A DNA stretch of 64,000 bases, taken from NCBI GenBank assembly GCA_029747015.1, contig JAKOGI010001587.1, positions 119,501 through 183,500 on the forward strand, written 5' to 3'. Below are positions 12,501 through 21,869 of this stretch, piece after piece; within the stretch, counting starts at the first letter, position 1, and every line of letters begins with the position of its first letter. The stretch is from Carnegiea gigantea (taxonomy: Eukaryota > Streptophyta > Magnoliopsida > Caryophyllales > Cactaceae). The translations under genes were made by a program, and so were the position numbers. Below the pieces are notes generated by a model. That model made no database searches and had not been told where the DNA came from. It saw only the letters and a list, made by a program, of their open reading frames with translations.

Positions 12501-15500
12501 CTAATTTATTTTAGGCGCGAAATTTGCGTTTACAGTGAGTATACTGTAACAGGCCTTCCCATGAAGGGCAAGGTGTACACGGAAGATGATGAACTTTGGG
12601 GAAAATAAACTTCTTCTCAAATACAGCATAAATGAATATCTGAATGTTGTTTTAATTTTTGTTAATCCTACAACATGAGAGCTCATAACAACTCAAGTGA
12701 CAGACAGGTCATTAGTGGGAAGGTCAGCAACTGACAGTCAGCAAGCACCAGAACTGAGCAATGTGATCAATATCTGAGCCAAAAGCCAAAGAACTGAATG
12801 GCTCCACAAATATGCACCTGTTCCGGGGGGGGGGGGATCTTAACTACCACATAGATATTGGGGCACAAGTTAACATCAAACTTGCAAGACAAGTTTGGTT
12901 ATGCTTTTCTGCTTTTGTTTTGAATAAACAATATTCTAATTGTATTCATAAGCCATACGGTTAATTTTCAATTCTAATTAGCATTTTGGAATCTATATTG
13001 AAACCAAAACAACGGCATAAAATCTTCAATCAATTTCTCAATGTAGTATTTAAATCTTTTTTTGAAGTAAAATTGGAAAACAAATTAGTTCAAGCAAATA
13101 AGATGATTTAAACCCTTGTGAAATCTGGTTTTGTTTTGATTTTATAAGAATGCATATATCTGCCTAGTCTAAAATAATAGTGACGTCAATTGGAGAATAA
13201 ATGCTGTGTGAGATACTGATATGCAATTCTCCTTTAAGACATGGGCCTCATTGAAGAGTAGCACTTGGCTTCCTTGATGTTCGCTCTTTGGACGGTTTAT
13301 GAATAATTTATTTATTTAGTGCTCAAGTCCGTGGAATGGTTGGCAGTCTTCCACTATACTTTATGCTCAAGATGATCAAATAGTTGTGCAAGATGGATTT
13401 TTAATGTATAATAAACAATGTAAGCCACAATGAGCGTGACAATAAATATGTTATTCAATGTTAGCATTCTAAAGATATAATTTTTAGGCCAACACTTGTG
13501 GGGGTAGATGTTTCAGTCTTAGGGTATGTTTGCTACTGGGATGAGAGGTATTCTCTCGAGTACATTTCTTCTTGTCTCTGAATACTGACAGATGTGTTCT
13601 GTGAGTTGTTTAACAGAGCCTGGTCTATGTCGAGGAGATTCTGTGTATCTTGTTGGGCTGAGTAGAAGTCTACAGGCAACTTCCCGGAAATCCATTGTCA
13701 CCAATCCCTTCGCTGCTCTGAATATTGGATCTGCTGATTGTCCTCGGTACAGAGCCATTAATATGGAGGTTATTGAGCTTGACACAGGTAACTGGTTGAT
13801 TACGGGTTCTTTTAGAACAGTAGATTTGATTGTAGAGTGTGTAATGTTTTTGGCTGGAAAATTTCGCACTCGCTCGTATTAATTTATGTTTTTCACAGGT
13901 GCTATTTTATTGTCCCACTTTCTTTTTCGAGGGTAAATGGCATCTAGTATCCCTACATATGGTCAATACCACTGTGGGGAAGGTATGGGGGATTGTTAAA
14001 AGAGGTTTTTTATTTTTGGGGGGGGGGTCGCAGGAGAGGGAGGGATGGGGGAACTCCTCCCACTAGGCCATCCGTTGATGGCCAGTTTATTGTGCCTTTG
14101 ATGTTTCTTCTTTTCCTGTCTCTGATTTCTTATGTTTTGCAATTTGATGTTCTTTCTCACTGTGCAGACTTTGGCAGCACATTTTCCGGAGTGTTGACTG
14201 ATGAAGTTGGGAAGGTTCGAGCAATATGGGGAAGCTTTTCAACTCAGGTTTGTGTCTGCCTTTTGCTATTTGGGTCTGGTTAGTGCTTACCTAAGAAAGG
14301 TGCTGACATGTTGTACTTTCCTATACAGTTGAAATATGGCTGCAGTTCATCAGAAGATCATCAATTTGTCAGAGGCATACCAATTTACACCATCAGTCAA
14401 GTCCTTGACAAAATTTTGTTTGGTGCAAAGGGTCCTCCTCTTCTTATAAATGGCATTAAAAGGCCCATGCCACTGGTCAGAATTTTGGAAGTGGAACTCT
14501 ATCCCACCTTACTTTCAAAGGCACGGAGTTTTGGCCTGAGTGATGAATGGGTTCAAGTATGATTTCTCCCTTCAATTTACATGCCTTATCAATCATCTTT
14601 TGAAGAGCCAATGAGGGGCTCGATTTCTGAGCTATATATGATACTCTGCTGGTGCCTATCTTCAAGATATATGGTGGATGTGGTTGATCTTCAAATAATA
14701 TTGGTAGTTGATCTTTGGTTCGGAATTATTTAGTCTTTAAAATCAGTTGCTTACATCACTTGTGGCGTGGAACTTCTCCATGGCTATCCTAGTATGTTGT
14801 GTTATCCTATCCAAAAACCTATGTTAGCAGTTTGAGCTTTTGGTAGGCAATCAAATTTAGTCAGCATCTTTTAGAGATTTGTTTTTCAGGTACTTTACCT
14901 TATCACTTCCTTTTCCTTGTGTCCCTGCCTCAGGAAGCCTTTTTTTTTTGGTTTTTTGGGGGGGGGGGGTTCTCTCCTGGAGATTGCTTTTATTCTTGTT
15001 ATTGCTTGGCTGGATAGTGGAGGCAGGTGAAAGGTTTCTAAAACAGTGGATGGAGAATTGTCATGTCTTCTTATTTCTGATACTCCTGTGTTGAGACGGT
15101 GATGATGTCCTGTGCACTTGTATCCTTTTTTTTGGGGGGGGGGGTGAGTAGTTTATCGAAAGTAGTTTTTTGGGGGGGGGGTTGTTGCTTTTATTCTTGT
15201 TATTGCTCGGCTGGAGGGTGGAGGCGGGTGAAAGGTTTCTAGAACATTGGATGGGGAATTGTCATGTCTTCTTATTTCTGATACTCCTGTGTTGAGACGG
15301 TGATGATGTCCTGTGCACTTGTATCCTGTTTTTTGTTTTTTTTTTTTTGGGGGGGGGGGGGGCGTAGTTTATAGAAAGTACAAAGCAAGATTACCTAGTC
15401 TCCTTTCCTGGATGATATAGCTAGATCAGAGCTTCTGAACTACTAACAGATGTACGTCTAGTAGAAAAAATCATTACCTCTTCTCTTTTCGTGGCTGGTT

Positions 15501-17930
15501 ATATGAATTTACAGCACACATATATGGTCTGATCCTTCTTCGATGAGTTAAGATCACCTGCAATTGTTCTGAGCAAAAGCATAGAGTCAGGCCATATGTC
15601 TATTGATGACACAGCAAAATCTTGTGAAGGCTGTCTCTGGAGTTAGTGATTCTGCTATAAATGCATGATCAACCAAAACCGGAACCTCCTTTCAAAGATT
15701 TTCCAATTGCGAAAGTAGCAGATGACACCAATCTCGCCATGATAACAATCTTTCTTCCATGATCCATCGATCATAGTACTGATCTTCCCAGGCATAAGCA
15801 CTGTGAGACATCAACCACCTTGAAATTTTTATCAACGTTGACATAGCAGCAGTGTTTTTGATGCTTATTTGCCTTGAGGGACAAATTGTTGCAAAACTGG
15901 CATTGCTACTTGCTAGGTAGCATTAAGGAGGAATTGCCTCTAATTACGCACTTATTCTAAGTACACGTAATATACCAAAGAGCTGTTAATATTGGAAGGT
16001 GTTATACGTCTTTCACTCTAAAATAGCCTTTGGGCAAAGTCAGAGTTTGATAAGAGGTAAATGACAATTTCCTCCACAATTTTTTTAAAAAAAAGGCCAC
16101 GGAAATGTATGTCCTAATTGATCGAATGTGGATAATAATGCATTTGTTTCCTGTTGCAATGTCTTTTCTAGGGTGAATATGCTTTTAAAAAAAAAAAAGC
16201 CCCTCACACAAGAGTAAATTTTGATAAATTTTACTTGGAGTGTGTACATGATTCTGTCCTCCTGATTACTTTTCACAGGCTCTTGTCAAGAAAGATCCTT
16301 TGAGACGCCAAGTCTTGCGTGTAAAAGGTTGTTTGGCTGGATCAAGGGCCGAAAACATTTTGGAGCAAGGTGACATGATTTTGGCAGTTAACAAAGAGCC
16401 TGTTACATGCTTCCGTGATATAGAAAATGCTTGTCAAGACTTGGATAAGGATGAGAATACTGATGGGACCCTTCATATGACTATCTTCCGGCAGGTTGGT
16501 GGCTTGAATTGGTAACTTCTTATAGTTCTAAAATATTTGGTTTGATAGTATTATATCGAGTCGCTTGTGTCGGGCCTCCCTCATAATGCCAAAATAGATG
16601 AGCATTCTCGTTTCTGAATTGGGATGATCCTACAGGGGCGTGAAGTGGAAGTGGTTGTGGGAACCGATGTTAGGGATGGTATCGGTACAGTACGCGCTGT
16701 AAACTGGTGTGGATGCATTGTTCAGGACCCTCACCCAGCAGTGCGAGCACTTGGCTTTCTTCCCGAAGAAGGCCATGGTGTTTATGTTGCCAGGTAATTT
16801 CTAGAACTGCTATATTTCTAGTGCTGTTTATTAGCCATGGCCAAGTCTCTTGTACAACTGCCATTGCAATGGTTTCAAATCTAATGCAACATAAGTTTGG
16901 TAGGTTTTCGATGCTATCTCCTTTCACAGTTAATGTAATCCAAGGAGATTAAGTTGATCTTGTCTTTTCAGGTGGTGTCATGGAAGTCCAGTGCATAGGT
17001 ATGGATTGTATGCTCTTCAATGGATAGTTGAAGTGAATGGAAAACCAACTCCAGATTTGGATGCTTTTGTGAGTGTAACTAAGGTAGGAATACTGTACTT
17101 TGATCTCTTAAGGTTTTACACTTAAATGTTTTTGTCAAATAGAATGTGGGCAGTAAATCTGAAAGCATTTGCTGGTTTTGCTTTATCCTCTGAAGTATTG
17201 CAAGCATTGGAAAGGAATGAGAGGTTCACTGAAGTATTTTCTTGACTGTGATTTGATGGTTATCATACTTGGAACTGGAATGAATCCAAATCCAAATCTA
17301 TGGCCTGAGGTCCCACCTTTGTGGGGTTTGGAGGGTTAGATGTAGCGGCCTTATATTTGAATTGCAGAGAAGCTGGTTTTGTTCGACCCGAGATTAAAAA
17401 CTATGGACTGCCTATTACCCGTGATGAATAAGATTTCTTATCAGTGCATCCTTTTTTCTGTTCTTTAAAGATTTGTATCACTGCAAAATGTGATTGGTTA
17501 TTGTCGGGCTTGGCCTGTCATTTCACTTGATTAAGTAACTGGGCATCAATGAGTTGAAGTCGAAATAAATGCAGTTTTTGTAGATCTGTCGCTTTCCAAG
17601 ATGTTGAAGAGTTTGAAAACAGAGAAAAAGTTTGTTTTGCAATTGATCTACTGAGTTAGGGGACCTCAATCCATTCATGCTTCTTTCAATGAGGGCTGTT
17701 AACTTTTTCGGAACTAATGCAAATACTGGGATCTGTACATCTTTGTGTAACAGGAATTGGAGCATGGGGATTATGCGCGTGTGAGGACAGTCCACTTGAA
17801 TGGCAAACCTCGGGTGCTTACATTGAAGCAGGATTTGCATTATTGGCCAACCTGGGAACTAAGGTTTGATTCGGACACTGCACTGTGGCGTCGGAGAACA
17901 ATTAAGGCGGTAGATACAGCTGTTGCTTGA
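514..17930 (+). CDS. DEG7: DEG7 (protease Do-like 7), 3' part, 11 coding exons
   Basis: Plant HtrA/Deg-family serine protease with a duplicated protease-PDZ layout; in Arabidopsis it is linked to photosystem II repair in chloroplasts (family knowledge). Exons by GT-AG junctions and unbroken phase: 514-679, 2642-3154, 4335-4517, 4636-4741, 13617-13787, 14168-14247, 14329-14556, 16279-16494, 16636-16793, 16972-17083, 17754-17930 (TGA). These give about 702 codons; the first exon starts mid-codon, so the N-terminus and the active protease domain lie left of the window. Exon 1 encodes a PDZ half (GVPRHAIIKKFAG); exon 2 a polar, low-complexity linker; exons 3-6 a degenerate second trypsin-like domain in which the GNSGGP serine loop reads FGSTFSG; exons 8-11 the C-terminal PDZ modules. 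Coding exons look intact. The 8.9-kb intron 4742-13616 contains an LTR retrotransposon in the same orientation. Identification rests on protein resemblance across all exons. Confidence 0.93.
680..2641 (+). other. DEG7 intron with direct repeat and homopolymer tracts
   Basis: GT at 680, AG at 2640-2641. It holds a 34-bp direct repeat (1103-1136 and 1196-1229, offset 93 bp), a C-run next to a short G-run near 1343-1370, and a T-run joined to a G-run near 1769-1820. No exon is evident. Confidence 0.75.
1103..1229 (+). repeat. 34-bp direct repeat, 93 bp apart
   Basis: The segments 1103-1136 and 1196-1229 are identical and both contain GAAAGATTTATGTAGCGATG. The second copy follows an AG-like acceptor, but nothing supports an exon there. 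Confidence 0.8.
3770..4200. repeat. GGTTAACC-rich degenerate repeat in DEG7 intron
   Basis: The intron 3155-4334 has many copies of CGGTTTGGTTAAC-like and inverse motifs (around 3790, 3835, 3900, 3930, 4120, 4180), as seen in small plant DNA elements. Clean termini and a target duplication were not found, so the class is unknown. Confidence 0.35.
4984..5799 (+). repeat. 5' LTR
   Basis: 816 bp, TG...CA. It carries two CACGTG G-boxes (5054-5059, 5119-5124), the palindrome TGGGCCTAGGCCCA (5185-5198), AACCCTAA (5211-5218) and TATAAATA (5230-5237), an order expected of the U3 promoter. R and U5 would follow, but their boundaries cannot be fixed by eye. Confidence 0.93.
5230..5237 (+). promoter_or_regulatory. 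LTR TATA box (TATAAATA)
   Basis: TATAAATA lies about 175 bp downstream of the first G-box and is conserved in the 3' LTR at 11965-11972. It is the likely core promoter of the element. Confidence 0.7.
5800..5822 (+). other. Primer-binding-site region of the retrotransposon
   Basis: Directly after the LTR comes AATTTGGCACGCCTGGTGGG, the position and TGG start expected of a tRNA primer site. It resembles the TGGCRC-type sites of several plant gypsy groups. The tRNA species was not determined. Confidence 0.55.
5880..7535 (+). pseudogene. Broken gag of the LTR retrotransposon
   Basis: One reading frame runs from ATG at 5880 to a stop at 7533-7535 with two in-frame TGA codons (6969-6971, 7173-7175). 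After a basic and acidic N-terminal half with a coiled-coil-like stretch (around 6390-6490), the Retrotrans_gag core is visible: FDWYTDL, WGQMESEFLNRFY, then ELTNTRQ, DYINRWRTLSLKCKD and HDMEL after the first stop. A C/H cluster (CKYHRIISHPIEKC) near 7408-7450 sits where a gag nucleic-acid-binding region is expected. The second stop is consistent with a deaminated CGA codon. The copy cannot make full-length Gag without readthrough, so any movement of it would need protein in trans. An upstream in-frame TTG (5859) is not a likely start. Confidence 0.88.
7560..9170. repeat. AAGTC tandem repeat field inside retrotransposon
   Basis: About 1.6 kb of degenerate repeats with the theme GACTCTCAAGTCATCAAA, irregularly spaced at roughly 20-35 bp. 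No coding signal. It occupies the place where pol would lie in an autonomous element. Confidence 0.85.
9330..10170. repeat. 27/54-bp TCTGATCGGA repeat field inside retrotransposon
   Basis: Repeats of TCTGATCGGA(T/A)GAGTCA type, with starts at 9421, 9447, 9475, 9501 and 9529: alternating 26 and 28 bp, so a 54-bp dimer. The period is divisible by three, which keeps a minus-strand frame open from 9762 to 9298 as an 18-residue repeat (RLGxxxQTxKxTxxIRxx). This is most simply a by-product of the period. Confidence 0.85.
10171..11340. other. Retrotransposon internal spacer, no gene seen
   Basis: Contains A-runs near 10551-10566, 10610-10625 and 10990-11005 and no recognisable protein. Short open frames on both strands show no family similarity. 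Confidence 0.6.
11352..11514. repeat. Seven phased GATA(A/G)AATTTTATC palindromes
   Basis: Imperfect or perfect palindromes start at 11352, 11376, 11404, 11429, 11452, 11478 and 11501, spaced 23-28 bp. The last, GATAAAATTTTATC, is perfect. They lie 200-370 bp upstream of the 3' LTR. Confidence 0.85.
11706..11718 (+). other. Polypurine-tract-like site before 3' LTR
   Basis: TCGAGGGGGCATT directly precedes the 3' LTR; the GAGGGGG core is where plus-strand priming is expected. Confidence 0.5.
11719..12534 (+). repeat. 3' LTR
   Basis: 816 bp, same length as the 5' copy with no gaps. Differences were seen at eight sites, all transitions. G-boxes at 11789-11794 and 11854-11859 and the TATA box at 11965-11972 are conserved, so it could start transcription into the rest of the DEG7 intron. 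Confidence 0.93.
12540..13616 (+). other. Remainder of DEG7 intron
   Basis: AT-rich intron sequence with an 11-G run near 12825, ending at the acceptor AG 13615-13616. Without the 7551-bp element and one GTGAG copy the intron would be about 1.3 kb. Confidence 0.7.
14952..15382 (+). repeat. 201-bp tandem duplication with T/G tracts in DEG7 intron
   Basis: TTGCTTTTATTCTTGTTATT occurs at 14984 and again at 15185; similarity runs through TGTTGAGACGGTGATGATGT to a shared GTAGTTTAT-GAAAGTA end. Each copy is bounded by a T-run followed by a G-run (near 14941, 15126, 15166, 15329), suggesting the tracts mediated the duplication. The intron is 14557-16278. Confidence 0.9.
15383..16278 (+). other. DEG7 intron, no feature
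   Basis: AT-rich with short A-runs near 16085 and 16190; no exon or element recognised before the acceptor at 16277-16278. Confidence 0.6.
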
Positions 17931-18302
17931 GTTGTTTCATTTGCTAGGGAAGTTCCCTGATGAGCAACCTAAGAGTAACAGATCATGAAGTAGACGTGGC
18001 TTGATACTAGCCCTGAGATCCTCGATGCTATTTAATGGGAGCATGGCTCCATGGGGAAAGTTATGCTACCGAGACATGGTGCTGACTGGTGTAAAATTAG
18101 GTCCTTAAGAAGGCGGTGGACTCTGCCTTTTCGCTGTTGCTCTGACAACGCTCCCCCCTCCCCCTCTCCCTCTCCCTCTCCCTCTCCCTCTTCCCTTCTC
18201 TTCGCAGGTGGCTTAGGAATTAACCATCTTATGCATTATTCTATTAATCTATTGATTTGTGCTAGAAATACGGTTAAGATTATACTTGGCATGTTGCTAT
18301 AA
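17931..18302 (+). other. Probable DEG7 3' UTR with CCCTCT microsatellite
   Basis: Follows the DEG7 stop. A CT-rich (CCCTCT)n tract lies near 18151-18196. The poly(A) site was not located. Confidence 0.5.
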
Positions 18303-19265
18303 TGCACTTACAAAGTGAACCTTTATGGTCATCGCACCACTATCATGCAGTTAAACGTGCGCCGTCTGTGTTTTTGCATTTTTCTTTTCTTCCACTTTAA
18401 AAGCATTCCGAAGACACAAATGTTAGCCTGCCTGTCTGCTGCATTATGGCACACAGCCAGCAGCATCTTCAACTAAAGCATATGCTCTAGTTATGGGACA
18501 TAATTTGGAAGGAGGCAAAAAGGCCAATGTCAATATAAATAGGATCATTATGAAGACTTTACTAGCTAAGGTAGTAAGGTAGTTAAGAATACTTGCTACC
18601 GCTAGCTATGGGAGTATGAGAACGGTTTTGAAAGAAGGCAAACTCGGCCATGTGAATGTAAGTAGGATCGTTTTGAAGACTTTACTGGCGAAGCTTCTTG
18701 ACAAGACGAGCCCAACCAAAGATTCCGGCAATTGCATTGTTCGAGTGGCGGTTGAAACCACACACCTTTCTTAGACATCTTATATCGCCCCTAGTTACAA
18801 GCTCGCAAGAGATTCGTACAGGATATTGTTACATGTACTAATCTGTTTTTGATATCCTAACATTATGAAAATAACTTAGTTTACTTCATTTGATTTTTGA
18901 GGACGCATTAATTTTTAATTTTATGCAGTTCTCTAAAATAAGAATTATTAATCACTATTCATCATGTGACGGATGAAGAGATTCTCATTCTCAAGTGGCA
19001 TGCATTTGTAGCAAAACTTTGACAGAAAACACACATAACCATGGATGGTTAGAGCTTGACGGTTACTCCACGATATAGTCAATGTCGTTTTTGGAAGTCA
19101 AATCCAAGTTGTTAAATTAGCATGATAACGAAACCAACTTGCGACAGAACAAAAGCTCCAAAAGGTGTGCAGTTTACATTCCTCTTTTCCCTACATATTG
19201 CATTCTCAGCGATATTGTATGATAGGAAAAAAGGACCCATATAAACATTCATTTAGATGAGATCT
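18303..19265. other. Intergenic, with a degenerate 110-bp duplication
   Basis: Segments near 18495-18575 and 18607-18690 share GGAGGCAAA-like, ATAAATAGGATC / GTAAGTAGGATC and GAAGACTTTACT motifs in the same order, an old tandem duplication. Nothing else recognised. Confidence 0.55.
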
Positions 19266-19269
19266 CACA

Positions 19270-19490
19270 CTTATATAATCTTGGGTTAGATAGAATTAAC
19301 TTTGTAATGCAATTAAGTTTGTAATTGTGTTTCCATTATCCTGTTTGATTGTATGAGAATGTTGCAATAATAGAACTATTTTGTAATTATGATTACCACA
19401 AACTAAGTAATCATGATTAGATTACAAAGATGATTGCATTACATTGCCATTACATTACATCCAACCAAACATTACATTATAGTCGACGAT
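19270..19490. mobile_element. MITE-like repeat, copy 1 (ATTACATTACATCCAACCAAA family)
   Basis: The block with GTAATTATGATTACCACAAA and the end ATTACATCCAACCAAACA recurs in similar form at 33430-33640 (ATCATGATTATATAGTTTGT, TTACATCCAATCAAACA). This is typical of small non-autonomous DNA elements. No target duplication was identified. Confidence 0.5.
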
Positions 19491-19565
19491 CCTAGTAACT
19501 ATTTGTTAAACTTTCTCCGAAGTCCGAACATTGGGTTTCTCTAAAATTAGTCTTTTCATTCATCA

Positions 19566-20112
19566 TCCCCAAGCTAGAATTATTGAGCAAATAATGTTGA
19601 CAACAGCAATATAATAATCCGTGAACTTTGCCGGCACAATGGATTCATGATCATCATCACTAGGCTTTTTGCTGATGATTCTTCTGGGGGTGGGGGTGGA
19701 TGCTTGAAGTAGAAAGGGAAGTAAGGCAAAATGGGGTCAGAAGGAGGAGGAGGAGCGTTGGCATAGGAGGGAAACCAAGACCCTCCACCACCAGATGGAG
19801 GATAATAATCATGACTTGGCACACTTCCTTCTTGTGGAGGGCGCATAATAGTATTGCTTTGGTGGTGGCGGTGGCTCATAGTTGGTGGGCCCCGGTGGTG
19901 GTGGGCAGTTAGAAGTGGTGGTGGCCGGTGGTGGCAATAGTGGTGGCAGTGTGGTGGAGCCTGGTATAGGAGGTGGAAGACAAGGATATGGGCACACTAT
20001 AAAACGTAACGGTGTATCACCTAGTGATGTTAATTTGTGAAAGTGTTGCCAATGTCAATAAGATGGCGAAAATAAAGGGAGAGGGCTTTAGGGGTTAATT
20101 TTGCCTAGCCAT
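19566..20112 (-). pseudogene. Broken proline-rich extensin-like gene
   Basis: On the minus strand a possible ATG (20110-20112) is followed by an early in-frame TAA, a hydrophobic stretch like a signal peptide (FIFAILLTLATLSQ) and another stop. A shifted frame gives CPYPCLPPPIPGS, CPPPPGPTNYEPPPPP and QYYYAP; a further shift near 19845 gives HDYYPPSGGGGSWFPSYA, DPILPYFPFYF and a hydrophobic tail. The pieces are in the order seen in small plant secreted hydroxyproline-rich proteins, so this is a decayed member of that group. Very short introns cannot explain the shifts. It lies 1.2 kb from an intact proline-rich gene on the same strand, perhaps an old tandem relative. Confidence 0.72.
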
Positions 20113-21284
20113 GTTGTGAGAGAATACTGAAGCTAGAAATTATGAGCAAAGGGAAAGAAAATTGAAGTGGGGAAGGATGGACGCGAGTGAGAACTTATAT
20201 GAGTGTGTGGCATACGGGGTAGGTTAGGAGTCCTAAAAAAGGGGGGCATATATGGGTGGATAATTTTGGCACTTATTAAAACACATGGAATCAATTGCAA
20301 AGTTGTTTTCAAAGCTACTAATAAGTAATAATTGGAGTGGAAAGTTTTAGTAGTATAGTTGGAGTGGAAATTGTGTCCCTCACCCAAAAAAAAAAAAGGA
20401 AAAATAAAACCAACCAAAATATAAAAAGAAAATCCCTGAGACAATAGTAGGGTTTTAAATCTTAAGTTGGTGATATTTACTATCAATTGGCATAGCTAAT
20501 ATGATATAATGTCAATTAAATTATAATAGAAATAATTAGGTTTTTCCACTTTTATAGTTGAAGAAATTAGAAGAAGAAAATGAGGAAGAACAAAAGAAAC
20601 CTTCTTTTAGAAGTACGTGGAATAAACCATGTTCATTTATTTTCGAATATGTTGTTTTCATAGAGAGTATACGTGCTCATTTTTTTAGAAATTTTTTGAA
20701 AAAACATCAAAAAAGAATAGTTCAAGGCATGGTGAGGTCATAATTATAGCAAAAAAGAGAGACAAGAAGACATAATAATTAAGGTAAATGAAAGGGGCAT
20801 TCTTGAAGGTAGATGTCTTCAAAGAAAGAGATGGAGATCAGATGCCTCTATTATTATTATCATTAGCATGACGACTATTAAGCGGCTATTATATTAGAGG
20901 GTCGAAAGGCTAATATTCAATTTGAATATTCTCCCCATTGACTTCGAAGTCTTGAACATCAAGCCTAAATCCACGTCTCATTCTGATATAGACCCAAATT
21001 AAAATTCAAGTTGATCCCAATTCAATGAACAATATTTTTCTTCGATGTAATTAATTTAACAAATTATTTTTTTAGAGCATTAACTGATTAATATTAATTT
21101 TGTATATTAATAATAAATTTATTATGCAAATCCACAATAAACTTACCTAGCTAAGAAGAATTTGAAATTAGCGAAACCAAATATGGACTAAAAGCATCGA
21201 TTATGCAAAGAAGCAGCCTGCAGATTGCCACAAGTACTGAACCTCCAATTAAACATCAGCAATTCCACATACAAATTTACAATG
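20113..21284. other. Intergenic, AT-rich
   Basis: No gene recognised. Open frames 20133-20486 (minus) and 20558-20743 (plus) have low-complexity composition and no family resemblance. Confidence 0.55.
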
Positions 21285-21746
21285 TCAAACCAAGACCATG
21301 AACTCCAACATTAACGCAAGCCCAACACCCAAAAGCCCAACAACGACAACATCGGCCCGGGCCCCACCCGAGTTGTACTCCGTCGCATACAAATTATTCG
21401 GAATCGGAGTGTATGCGTACGGCAGCAGCGGCGGAGGCGGCGCCGCCATCTTCATGCAGGGGGAGCACGGCTCCTCCGGTGGTGGAGGAGGCGGAGGACA
21501 TGGCGGAGGCGGCGGAGGAGGGCAATCAGGTAGCGGAGGAGGCGGCGGCGGAGGAGGAAGCGGCTCAGGGCACGTGTCACAAGGGCAAGTGTCGCACTCT
21601 ACGCTTGGTTCTGGGTAGGTTTCCTGCATTTTTCTAGCAATAACGTTTTCAGCAGCACTGCTCAAATGGCATGAAATCGAGATGGAAATGATCGTAAGGA
21701 GAAGAAGAAGAAGATGGCTATGGGGTTTTTGATGGATCGATGCCAT
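21285..21746 (-). CDS. Secreted proline-rich (extensin-like) protein, 153 aa
   Basis: Single-exon frame, ATG at 21746, stop at 21285. The N-terminus is a clear signal peptide (LLLLLLTIISISISCHLSSA). It is followed by a Cys-rich segment (CDTCPCDTCPEP), runs of 7-8 prolines broken by Cys and Asp/Glu (CPPPPPPP type), a Tyr/Asn-rich segment, and a hydrophobic C-terminus (VVVVGLLGVGLALMLEFMVLV) after small residues, which could be a GPI-anchor signal. This layout is that of small cell-wall hydroxyproline-rich glycoproteins; the exact subfamily is not certain. A TATATA motif lies about 110 bp upstream. Codon runs make G/C tracts on the plus strand. Confidence 0.82.
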   Translation of the reverse strand: MASIHQKPHSHLLLLLLTIISISISCHLSSAAENVIARKMQETYPEPSVECDTCPCDTCPEPLPPPPPPPPLPDCPPPPPPPCPPPPPPPEEPCSPCMKMAAPPPPLLPYAYTPIPNNLYATEYNSGGARADVVVVGLLGVGLALMLEFMVLV

Positions 21747-21755
21747 CCTTTTTTC

Positions 21756-21784
21756 CTTTTTTTTTTGTGGGGGGAGGGGGGGGG
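21756..21784. repeat. T-run / G-run compound tract in 5' leader
   Basis: TTTTTTTTTTGTGGGGGGAG followed by more G lies just upstream of the proline-rich ATG and would appear as a C-run then A-run in its 5' UTR. Confidence 0.7.
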
Positions 21785-21854
21785 ATTAATCAAGGAGAAG
21801 AAAGAGAGATCAGAGTGTGTTCGAGGGCAGGGGGTGGCTGCATACATACATATA

Positions 21855-21864
21855 CATATATAAG
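21855..21864 (-). promoter_or_regulatory. TATA box of the proline-rich gene
   Basis: Minus strand reads CCTTATATATG about 110 bp upstream of the ATG at 21746, a normal distance for a plant TATA box plus short 5' UTR. Confidence 0.55.
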
Positions 21865-21869
21865 GCGGT

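Larger units (their letters stand above)
4984..12534 (+). mobile_element. Non-autonomous LTR retrotransposon (gag-only, TR-GAG-like), 7551 bp
   Basis: Two 816-bp LTRs (4984-5799, 11719-12534), each TG...CA, flanked by the 5-bp direct repeat GTGAG (4979-4983 and 12535-12539). A primer-binding-like segment follows the 5' LTR and a purine stretch (GAGGGGGC) precedes the 3' LTR. The only recognisable protein is a broken Ty3/gypsy-type gag (5880-7535). No protease, RT, RNase H or integrase was found in the remaining 4.2 kb, which is tandem-repeat DNA. This fits the TR-GAG class of non-autonomous elements, which depend on a partner for enzymes. The LTRs differ at 8 of 816 positions (about 1%), so the insertion is recent. 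It lies within a DEG7 intron, sense to the gene. Confidence 0.93.

Noticed and set aside
21298..21637. Gly-rich and Ala-rich plus-strand frames
   Set aside because: Shadows of the proline-coding minus-strand gene.
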